DNA from: Gammaproteobacteria bacterium | Lineage (GTDB): Bacteria; Pseudomonadota; Gammaproteobacteria; Pseudomonadales; Azotimanducaceae | DNA length: 64,000 nt | Assembly (NCBI GenBank): GCA_030425195.1 | Contig: JAUIAV010000013.1 | Location: 1-64,000, forward strand | Reading direction: 5' to 3' | Shown: one piece after another, positions 1 to 7,700 of the stretch | How positions within the stretch are numbered: position 1 is the stretch's first letter | How the letters are laid out: the number at the start of each line of letters is the position of its first letter | The notes under the pieces: model-generated | What the model was told of the DNA's origin: nothing | The model's input: only the letters and a program-made list of their open reading frames with translations | Databases searched by the model: none | Translations under genes and position numbers: made by a program

Positions 1-2
1 CG

Positions 3-50
3 CGCGCCTTCCAGTACACTTCGGGCAACTGGATGTTTCAGCGGTTGTGA
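3..50 (+). CDS. C-terminal tail of an upstream gene (partial)
   Basis: An open frame enters from the left edge and stops at TGA 48-50, with C-terminal residues ending in NWMFQRL. The GTG start of the next gene (47-49) overlaps this stop in a GTGA arrangement, a common sign of translational coupling, which is the main reason to think the frame is coding. Too little is present to identify the protein. Confidence 0.4.
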   Translation, partial: RAFQYTSGNWMFQRL

Positions 51-694
51 GTGTCATGCTGAAAAAACTGACGATGCTGGCGGCGTTGACCGTCTCCATC
101 TCTGCGCACGGGGTCGTCCCCGTGGAGATCGTGGGTCTGTTCAAGGATCGTGCCGTCATTCGTGCCGGTGGCGGTGAGCAGATTCTGAAGGTAGGTGATA
201 CCACGCCTTCCGGGGTCACGCTGTTGCGTGCCGATGCGCAGGAAGCCGTGGTCCGCTGGCGGGGTGAGGAACACACCCTGGGGCTCTCCAAGCAGGTGGC
301 CGGGCGTTTTGCGGAAGCCCAGGTATCCGAGGTGTCCATCCCGGCGGACGATCTCGGCCAGTACCGGATCCGCGGCGCCATCAACAATCACTATGTGGAT
401 TTTCTCATCGACACGGGCGCCTCCGTGGTGGCGCTGTCGTCCGCGCATGCGGATTCCCTCGGCATCGACTACCGCCGCGGGCAGCGGGGCTCGGTGCAGA
501 CCGCCCAGGGCAACGCGGAGTCCTATTTCATGTCGCTGGATAAAATCACGGTGGCAGGTATAACCGCGCACAACGTGCAGGCGGCCATCATCACCGGAAG
601 ATACCCCGTCGACATTCTGCTCGGCATGTCGTTTCTGAAGCAGGTATCGATCCGGGAGCAGAGCGGGGTCATGACGCTGGTTCAGAATTTCTGA
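47..694 (+). CDS. Retropepsin-like aspartic protease, clan AA, exported
   Basis: The 215-residue protein has an N-terminal signal peptide (about residues 1-22) and a C-terminal single-lobe pepsin/retropepsin-type domain. The catalytic motif DTGAS is at residues 122-126, followed downstream by the typical hydrophobic segment ILLGMSFL. Single-lobe enzymes of this family act as homodimers, and this one is probably periplasmic or membrane-attached. The N-terminal half (about 25-85) is a small domain often seen before the protease domain in proteobacterial members. The GTG at 47 overlaps the preceding stop; an ATG at 56 is an alternative start that keeps the signal peptide. The substrate is unknown. 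The gene converges on ispA, whose stop lies a few bases further on. Confidence 0.85.
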   Translation: MSVMLKKLTMLAALTVSISAHGVVPVEIVGLFKDRAVIRAGGGEQILKVGDTTPSGVTLLRADAQEAVVRWRGEEHTLGLSKQVAGRFAEAQVSEVSIPADDLGQYRIRGAINNHYVDFLIDTGASVVALSSAHADSLGIDYRRGQRGSVQTAQGNAESYFMSLDKITVAGITAHNVQAAIITGRYPVDILLGMSFLKQVSIREQSGVMTLVQNF

Positions 695-698
695 ACCG

Positions 699-1580
699 TC
701 AGTGGTCGCGCAGCACGATGGTCTGCGCCAGTTCCTCCAGCAGCCGGTGTTTCAGATGCGCCCGGCTCAGCATCGACAGAGCTTCCGAGAGCAGATCCTC
801 CGCCTGAGACCTGGCCTGGTCCACTCCGAGCAGTGAGGTATAGGTGCTTTTCTTTGCCTTCTGGTCCGAATTGGCCGGTTTGCCGAGCGTTTCCGTGCTC
901 TGGGTGACGTCCAGCACATCGTCGATGATCTGGAAGGCAAGCCCGATCCGGGTGGCGAACTCGGTCAGCAGCACGTAGGTCTCCGCGTCCACCTTGGCGT
1001 TGCCGAACAGGGCACCGATCTGAACGGCCACCCGGATGAGCGCGCCCGTTTTGGCCGCGTGCAGGGACTGCAGCTGGGAGAGGCTGAGCTGCTTGTCCTC
1101 GGACTCGATGTCGAACACCTGTCCGCCCACCATGCCCTGCCAGCCGGCGGCTTCCGCCAGGAGCTGAATGGCAGTGAGGCGCACGTCCGTGCGTGAGATG
1201 GGGGCAGTCGCCAGGGTTTCGAAAGCCAGCGTCAGGAGCGCATCGCCCGCCAGGATCGCGTTGGCTTCGCCGAACTTCACATGTCCGCTTGGCAGTCCGT
1301 GCCGCAGATCGTCGTCGTCCATGGCCGGCAGGTCGTCGTGCAGCAGGGAATAGGCGTGGATGAACTCCACCGCGCAGGCGGGTGCCAGCGCATTTTCCAG
1401 ATCACCGCCTAGGCCCGTGCAGGTGGCGCACACCAGCAGCGGCCGGATCCGCTTGCCGCCGGAGAGCACGGAGTAGCGCATGGCGTCGGTGAGGATCTGA
1501 GCATGCTCGGAGTTCACCGGCAGGTGATGAGTGAGGGCGTCCTCGATGGTGTCTCTGAGGGATCTGAGCTCAGGCGTCAT
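699..1580 (-). CDS. ispA: Farnesyl diphosphate synthase (geranyltranstransferase)
   Basis: IspA condenses IPP with DMAPP and then with GPP to give farnesyl diphosphate, the precursor of undecaprenyl phosphate, quinone side chains and other isoprenoids. The 293-residue cytoplasmic protein has the usual family length. The first Asp-rich motif [10 protein letters not shown] starts at D82 and the second, IIDDVLD, has D220, D221 and D224; together they bind Mg-diphosphate. The N-terminal GGKRIRP motif (41-47) is also present. The start codon overlaps the xseB stop by 11 bases, so the two genes are translationally coupled. dxs, which often follows ispA, is not next to it here; the gene ends against the convergent aspartic protease. 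Confidence 0.95.
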   Translation of the reverse strand: MTPELRSLRDTIEDALTHHLPVNSEHAQILTDAMRYSVLSGGKRIRPLLVCATCTGLGGDLENALAPACAVEFIHAYSLLHDDLPAMDDDDLRHGLPSGHVKFGEANAILAGDALLTLAFETLATAPISRTDVRLTAIQLLAEAAGWQGMVGGQVFDIESEDKQLSLSQLQSLHAAKTGALIRVAVQIGALFGNAKVDAETYVLLTEFATRIGLAFQIIDDVLDVTQSTETLGKPANSDQKAKKSTYTSLLGVDQARSQAEDLLSEALSMLSRAHLKHRLLEELAQTIVLRDH

Positions 1581-1833
1581 CGAGGTCTTCGACGTCCAGA
1601 TCTTCGAGGTCGCCGGACTCGGTGAGCACCTTCACCTTCAACTCGGCAGCCTGGAGTGCGGACTGACAGTGGCGGGTGAGCTTCACGCCGCGCTCGAAGG
1701 CGGTGAGGGAGTCTTCCAGGCTGAGGTCGCCCGTCTCCATTTTTTCGACCAGCGATTCGAGCTCGGCCAGTGCGGTCTCGAACGGCACCTCCGCCAGATC
1801 ATCGGCGGCGGGTTCTGCTTTGCTCTTTGCCAT
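1570..1833 (-). CDS. xseB: Exodeoxyribonuclease VII small subunit
   Basis: The 87-residue XseB protein pairs with XseA to form exonuclease VII, which degrades single-stranded DNA. The central part matches the family closely: [18 protein letters not shown], then [22 protein letters not shown] short acidic tail follows. The gene lies just upstream of ispA and overlaps its start, the classic xseB-ispA order. xseA is not in the window. A few bases separate it from the small gene upstream, so at least three genes may be cotranscribed. Confidence 0.93.
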   Translation of the reverse strand: MAKSKAEPAADDLAEVPFETALAELESLVEKMETGDLSLEDSLTAFERGVKLTRHCQSALQAAELKVKVLTESGDLEDLDVEDLDDA

Positions 1834-1839
1834 GGCGGG

Positions 1840-2079
1840 TCAGCCGGCTTTGCGGGCGGCCTGGGCAAGCCGGTAGGCGCCGGTTTCTTCGTCGGAGGTG
1901 ATCAGTCCGGCAGCTTCCAGCCGTGCCAGCTCCCCGCGGATTTCCCAGGTGAGCAGGGGCCGTCCGGATTCCCGCAGGCGGTCGGCGATGTGGCCGGGCC
2001 TGAACTCGGCAAGGCCGCTCTCCGCGAGCGATTCGATCGTGGTGAATACCTGGTTGGTGCGAAGCTTGTCGGTGCTCAA
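1840..2079 (-). CDS. Small winged-helix-like protein of unknown function
   Basis: The 79-residue soluble protein has a helix-turn-helix-like pattern: an N-terminal helix with TNQVFTTIESLAE, the motif FRPGHIADRLRESG, then ELARLEAAGLITSDEETGAYRLA, which reads like the recognition helix and beta wing of a winged-helix domain. This suggests nucleic-acid binding, but no partner or target can be named. It is six bases upstream of xseB on the same strand and so is probably the first gene of an unknown-xseB-ispA transcript. I infer the fold from the residue pattern only. Confidence 0.7.
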   Translation of the reverse strand: MSTDKLRTNQVFTTIESLAESGLAEFRPGHIADRLRESGRPLLTWEIRGELARLEAAGLITSDEETGAYRLAQAARKAG

Positions 2080-2139
2080 GGCCTGTCTCTCGAAAAAAGC
2101 CCGCTCAAGAGGCGGGCGGCATTTTGTACCAGAATCGGC

Positions 2140-3468
2140 CTACTCCCGCCAGGGTTCACCGGCCCGGTAGGCGGCCAGATGCTCGGCCAGCGCGGTCGCT
2201 TCGTCTGTGCCTGCTTCGGAGACCAGCGCCAGCGCCTGCTCCTGAATACGGATGGCGTCTGCGAAGCGGCCGAGCTCCGCATAGGCCGCTGCCAGGGTAT
2301 CCAGATAGGCGGCGCTCTCCACCTGGGCCACGGCCTTCTCCGCATAGGTCAGCGCCAGCTCACCGTCCCGGAGATCCTCCAGGTGGCTGGTGGAGAGAAG
2401 CCAGGCATAGTCGTTCTGGGCCTGAGGCAGATTCTGCTCCGCAGCCTTGGCGATCCAGTGCACGGCGTCCGCATCCTCTCCCCGGCTGAGCAGGAGATAG
2501 AAGAGGCGCAGCTGCGCCTGGCCGAAGCCGGCATGTGCTCCTTTCCGATACCAGGATTCCGCCAGGGCCAGATTCTGCTCGACGCCGATGCCCGCCTCGT
2601 AGATGTGCCCGAGGCTGAGCGCGCCGGCCAGATCGCCAGCCTGTGCAGCCCGTTCGAGCAGCTCCCGGGCGAGCGTGGGGTCCGTAGGCACGCCATCGCC
2701 CACCAGGTACATGTGGCCGAGGGCCACGTCGGCGCTGCTCGAGCCTTCGGCGGACGCGGATTCGAACAGACGGACGGCTGCCGCATGATCGGGTTCGCCG
2801 AATTCCCCCTTGTAGAGCATGTAGCCGAGGGTGGCGGTCGCTTCCGCCGAGCCTTCCTCAGCCGCCCGTTCGATCCACTGCCGGGCGAGCGCGGGGTCCG
2901 GTGTTTCCGCGAAACCCTCCCGGTAGCTGCGGCCGAGATAGAGCATGGCCTGGGCGCTGCCGCCTTCGGCGGCTTCCGTCAGGATCTCCCGGGCTCTGTC
3001 CACGTCCTGATCCACGCCCCGCCCCTGCAGCAACGCAAAGCCGATGAAAAGATCCGCATCCGGATGATCCTGGGCCTGAGCGCGCTCGAAGAGCGCGAAA
3101 GCGAGCTCCGGATCCTCGTCCACCCCATCGCCGCGATGATAGAGATCACCCAGCCCGACCAGTGCCGGTGCGTTGTCCGGATTGAATTCCAGGGCCCGCG
3201 AGTAGTCCTTGCTGGCCGATACCGGCAGTCCGTCTGCGTAGTAGCTGTAGCCCCGGAGGTAATAGGCGCGTGAGCGCTCCGCGGGATGCAGGCGGGGATC
3301 GATGAGCGCCGGTGCCAGGTAGGTCCTTGCCAGGGAATAGTCGCCGGATTCGATGAGGTCGATGGCGCGATCGATGTAGGCGCGGGCATCCACGGTGTCC
3401 GCGGCTGCACCGGCCGCCGCAATAGCCAGCAGGAAAGAGCAAATAAATTGTCTTAAATAGTGTCCCAA
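2140..3468 (-). CDS. Exported Sel1/TPR repeat protein
   Basis: The 442-residue protein starts with a signal peptide (about residues 1-23, ending AAGAAADT). It continues as a row of Sel1-like repeats, recognisable by the recurring pattern A...LG..Y..G.G...D...A...; examples are LGDLYHRGDGVDEDPELA, LGRSYREGF and LGHMYLVGDGVPTDP. TPR-like helices occupy the N-terminal part (about 25-105) and the last 100 residues. Such solenoids act as protein-protein interaction scaffolds, here presumably in the periplasm. It is the first minus-strand gene left of the tmRNA, 60 bases before the small winged-helix gene. A long open frame on the opposite strand is judged a composition artefact. The specific partner is unknown. 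Confidence 0.85.
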   Translation of the reverse strand: MGHYLRQFICSFLLAIAAAGAAADTVDARAYIDRAIDLIESGDYSLARTYLAPALIDPRLHPAERSRAYYLRGYSYYADGLPVSASKDYSRALEFNPDNAPALVGLGDLYHRGDGVDEDPELAFALFERAQAQDHPDADLFIGFALLQGRGVDQDVDRAREILTEAAEGGSAQAMLYLGRSYREGFAETPDPALARQWIERAAEEGSAEATATLGYMLYKGEFGEPDHAAAVRLFESASAEGSSSADVALGHMYLVGDGVPTDPTLARELLERAAQAGDLAGALSLGHIYEAGIGVEQNLALAESWYRKGAHAGFGQAQLRLFYLLLSRGEDADAVHWIAKAAEQNLPQAQNDYAWLLSTSHLEDLRDGELALTYAEKAVAQVESAAYLDTLAAAYAELGRFADAIRIQEQALALVSEAGTDEATALAEHLAAYRAGEPWRE

Positions 3469-3586
3469 CTGATGTCCCGCAGGGTTGAACTGGTCCGATC
3501 CGCCCGCATCTAAGGTAATGAGTTTGCCAGACTTGGATCACCCTGGCGTGATTGGGTTCATGATAGACTCACGAACATACCTTCAT

Positions 3587-3943
3587 GGGGGCGACTTGGC
3601 TTCGACGGGGGTAGCAGAGCAGAAGGTGCATGCCGAGAGGGTAGTGACTCTCGTTAAACAATCGCTGTAACTTTTATAGTTGCCAACGACGAAAACTACG
3701 CACTAGCGGCCTAAAAACCCCGCTTACGTCGATGATCCGCGCCTGCGGGGAGAAATCGACGGCAAAGTTCGCAGGATCGCGTGGATGTCTCGCCCGGGGC
3801 TGAAGCGTTAAAACCAATCGGGCTCGCCGACAGCACCCTGACCGTTGGGTCGCTCGAGGCTAAATCAATAGACGGACTCTAAGCATGTAGAGCCGACTGC
3901 CGAGCGCCAACGGACGCGGGTTCAACTCCCGCCGCCTCCACCA
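3587..3943 (+). ncRNA. ssrA: Transfer-messenger RNA (tmRNA)
   Basis: The RNA is about 357 nt. Its 5' GGGGGCG pairs with CGCCTCC near the 3' end to make the acceptor stem, followed by A and an encoded CCA (3941-3943). A T-arm-like GGGTTCAACTCCC precedes it. The tag reading frame runs from GCC 3682 to TAA 3712-3714 and encodes ANDENYALAA, the typical gammaproteobacterial degradation tag after the alanine carried by tmRNA itself. tmRNA with SmpB rescues stalled ribosomes and tags the nascent chain. A plausible promoter just upstream is TTGGGT (3552-3557), 18 bases, CATACC (3576-3581). smpB lies far away, at 43085-43558. Confidence 0.97.
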
Positions 3944-4019
3944 ACACGACCCGGCTCTTCCCACTTAATGGGTCGAGCACATGGGTGGCACTTCATAGAC
4001 CGTCTCCGGGTGGAAGCCA

Positions 4020-4052
4020 GCCGTTTACAGCAAGTGCTTTCCGGTAAACGGC
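4020..4052. repeat. Inverted repeat in the ssrA-lipoprotein gap
   Basis: GCCGTTTAC (4020-4028) and GTAAACGGC (4044-4052) form a perfect 9-base inverted repeat with a 15-base loop. The gap 3944-4207 otherwise holds nothing recognisable apart from a possible promoter for the next gene. The repeat has no T tract, so a simple intrinsic terminator is unlikely. It could be a protein-binding site or an RNA hairpin. Confidence 0.5.
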
Positions 4053-4207
4053 GAGGTCGGTCCAGCGAAGTATCGACCATAGCGCTCCCGCTCTTATTCC
4101 TGCCCCGGCGCTCGTTCCTTCTTTCTGTTCTGCGCGTCATCGGGCGAGGTTGGTCGGTGTGGGGCGAATCTGTAGGATCTGCTTCTTTTTTCGACGGGAA
4201 CAGATCC

Positions 4208-4678
4208 ATGCCGAGGTTTCTCTTGATGTCGCTCCTGGCTGTTGTGCTCGGTGGCTGTGATGGCGGACAGGACGATGCAGACAGCCGCCAAACCGTTCAA
4301 CGCGATACAGATGTAGCAGAGGACGCCGGCTCGAAGCCGAAAAGCCGGGAACCCCGGTGGGAATTAGACGTTGACGGTCGCCCCGCGCTCTCGGGCCGAA
4401 CGATCACGGGCGTTACGGCGGGCGGATACGGTAACTACTCCCTGGCCAGTTCAGAAGCCACGATCAGCCTCACCCTGACCCGGGACAATCCAGAGTCTGA
4501 TTTGAGCATCAGGTACAACGATGATGCGGTGCAGTGCGCGAATTTTGGTGAAGCACGCATTCACGTCCAGGGTGACCGGGCTGTGATTTCAGGGGAAGTC
4601 GAATGCTTTGCTTCTTCGGAGGGTTCCGGAAACCGTCGGGAAGCCGCGATTGACGGCTGGTTCCAGATCAAGAAGTAG
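4208..4678 (+). CDS. Small predicted lipoprotein, unknown function
   Basis: The 156-residue protein begins with a lipoprotein signal peptide: MPRFLLMSLLAVVLGGC, lipobox LGGC with the acylated cysteine at residue 17. A low-complexity acidic linker (about 18-50, GGQDDADSRQ...) leads into a C-terminal beta-rich domain with GGYGNYSLASSEATISLTL and two cysteines (VQCANFG, EVECFAS) that may form a disulfide. I chose ATG 4208 because the frame upstream of it reads as non-coding and the lipobox only makes sense from here. I recognise no named family. It lies between tmRNA and the giant VWA protein, 50 bases ahead of the latter, and could be cotranscribed with it. Confidence 0.75.
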   Translation: MPRFLLMSLLAVVLGGCDGGQDDADSRQTVQRDTDVAEDAGSKPKSREPRWELDVDGRPALSGRTITGVTAGGYGNYSLASSEATISLTLTRDNPESDLSIRYNDDAVQCANFGEARIHVQGDRAVISGEVECFASSEGSGNRREAAIDGWFQIKK

Positions 4679-4728
4679 AAGGCCCCGTCCTGTGTCGTTG
4701 AGGCGCGTGATCTGGTGATGGAGTGGTG

Positions 4729-7700
4729 ATGGTTCATCGGTATCTGTTCTGTTTCGCCCTGGCGATTGCTGGATGGTTTGGCGCGACCAGGGCCTATGCC
4801 CAGACCACCGTCTACGAGATCGAGCCCAACGACACCCCTCTGGACGCCAATCCCATCACCGGCGCGGTCAACCTGTACGGCAGTATGCAGGGCGAGGACC
4901 AGGATGGATTCATCTGGACGGTCACCGACGACGATGCCCGCAAGACCTGGGATTTCGAGCTGCATGGCATACCCGGGGCGCTGACCATCGTCGAGCTGGT
5001 CAAGGTCCAGCCGACCGGAGACGGCAGCGAAGTCGCTTCGGCCGACAGGCTGATGAAAATGGGTACCCGTGACGGTGTGACTCCTGCCATCCACCGCGGG
5101 CAGCTGTTCGAGCCCGGCGAATACCTGCTGGGCCTGGCCCATGCCGGCGGGCCGGCACAGGGCGGTGGTATCTATCGCCCTCCGGCGGTCGGGTTGTCGT
5201 TCGGTGAGGAACCCGGGCCGGTGGAAGCGAGCGCTCCAGACACGGACGTCGAGCCCATAAACGACGGAGCCCATGCCTGGCAGTTTGCCATCCGTGAAAG
5301 CGGCACCCTGAGCGTCGGCAGGAATCCCGGAGGCAGCGAGCAACGGGAGCAGGCGCGAGCCGTGCGCCTGGGCAGCTATTACGCCACCTATGAGCCGCTG
5401 AAAACGGCCTGGTATTCGTTCACTTTCGACAGCAACGCCGCGGACCAGCGATGGGATATCGAGATCCGCTCGCCCATCGGTCGCGAACTGCGGGCCCGGC
5501 TGGTGGACGCAGAGGGCCTGAACCTGGTCGAAGGCAGGGCGGACAGCCATGGCCGTATCCTTTTCCCCGATCTCGCGCCGGCACCGGGCACCTGGTACCT
5601 GGAGCTGACCACGCAGGAGCCGGGATTCATCCAGGCCGTCTTTGCCACGGCCGCCGGCCAGCGGGTCGATGGTGAAGAGGCTGAACCGAACAACATCAAC
5701 GCCCTGGCCAACCGCATCGAACCGGGCAGGGCCGTGACCGGTCGCATCAATCGTTCGGATACGGCCGACCTGTTCCGCTTCGAGATCGACGACAACCTGG
5801 CAGACCAGGTGCTGGCGCTCAAGGTCGAATCGACCCCGCCCGCGCGCATGCAGGTCTGCCTCTATGACGCGCAATGGACTGTCACGCAATGTCGCGACCA
5901 GGTTGCGCCACTTGAACTGGAGGACCTGCAACTGACGCCGGGTTCGTGGGGCGTCGGCATCGCCCGTGCGGACGAGACCGAGTACAGCGTGTCGTTCGAA
6001 ACGCGGGGGGCGATCCAGCCCGGGCTGGAGGCCGAGCCCAACGACACCCGGATGTTCGCCACCGGGGTACCCGAAAGTCAGCGCATCAGGGGGCGCTTCA
6101 ACGGCCAGGACGTGGACTGGTACCGCTTCCAGGTCGCCGACGCGGCGCAGCTCTGGCGCTTCCAGGTGATCGGCGACAACCTGAACCAGCTGGTGTACGT
6201 CAACGGCGCCGGCGAAGAGCGCGTGAAACAGCGCCCCCCGCCCGGCCAGCGCCGCGTGCGCCTGGAGGACATCTACCTGCTGCCGGGAACCCACTACCTG
6301 GCGCTGTACGCGCGGGACGGCCAGGCCGGCGGCGAGTACACCGTCCTGGCGCGGCCGCTCGGCCCGCCGGACCCGGACGGCGAACTGGAGCCCAACGACC
6401 CGGCGAACAAGCAGCGGCTGGCCTTCGGCCAGACCCGCAACGGCCTGGTCGCCGACACGGTCGACCAGGACTGGTACCGCTTTTTCCTGCCGGCCGAGGA
6501 TCACATTCGCCTGAAGCTGACGCCGCCGGCGGACGGACACATCTGGATGGACATGTACTGGTACGCCGCCGAGGTGGGGAACGGCCGCCCGGCACGACCC
6601 GGTGAGCCGCTCGTCATCGAGGGCCTGTTTCCGCCGGGTGATTACTCAGTGAAGCTGGCGGCGCAGAAGCCCAGCGATGCCGAATACACCCTGTCCCTGG
6701 AGCGGCTGCCGCGGTTCAGCTGCCCGGCCGATTGCGAGCCCAATGGCATGAAGTCGGTACCGCTGGCGGCACCGCTTCCGTCCGATCTGGTCCTGGAGGG
6801 CCGAAACGGTGACTGGGGCGACTGGGACATCTACCAGCTGCCTGCTTTCGACAACCCCACGACTTTGCAGGTGATGACTACCGAGGCCATGAACGGATTT
6901 GCGATGGGTGAAGCATTCTGGCAGAGCACCCGGCTGACCTACGACGCCGAGCTGGGCGGCTACGAGTTCGAGGTGCCGGCCGGGCCGGCGCAACGCCTTA
7001 TGGTGGACCATCGTGGCGCCGGGTATCGCCTGCAGCTGGTGTTCCCCAACGGTGAGATCGAGCCCGTGACCGAAGTCCTCCCGGTCACGCTTAAGCTGCA
7101 ACTGCAAGCCGACACCGTGGCGGCCTTTCGCCGCCACGGACAGCGCGTGGAAGGCCAGCTGCTGCTTTCCAGCAGCGCGGATGCCGAACTGGCGTTGCAG
7201 TTCCAGGCGGCGACCAGCGACCACCGCTGGCAGGTGAGCCTGCCGGAGCCCGGCGCGAAGCTGGCCGCCGGTGCGCAGCTCGCCATCCCCGTCACCATCG
7301 ATGTGCCCGACGATGCCTGGGCCGACCGGCCTGTCCGCGTCAGCATGGCGGCCCGGGACGCGGGTGGACGCCAGGCCGAGACCTGGTCGGAGATCGCCGT
7401 CGACCCCGACGCCCTACCGGTGGGTTCCAGGATGCACTGGCCGATCGCCGGGCCGCTGCGCGGTGGCCTGAATGCCGCCTGGGCGATGTTCGGCGCCACC
7501 TGGGTGGACAGCCCCAATCCGGTGGGCCGGGAGTCAAACCTGCGCGACGGCATGGTGCTGTTCGGCGCCAACGCGTTCAACAGCTGCAAGCGCGACGAGC
7601 TGGGTATGCCGGCGTGGACCCTCGACCTGCCGGGCGATCAGCCGGTGCCGGTGGCGGGCTTCGCGCTCAATCATTTCGGCATCGACAAGCCGTTCCAGAT

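Noticed and set aside
1531-3273. Long open frame of 580 codons on the plus strand opposite the Sel1-repeat, winged-helix and xseB genes
   Set aside because: It spans three minus-strand genes, has no conserved motif, and reflects high GC and codon bias on the other strand.
4561-6540. 659-codon open frame on the minus strand opposite the giant VWA protein
   Set aside because: Low-complexity, Arg/Val/Ala-rich shadow of a strongly coding plus-strand gene.
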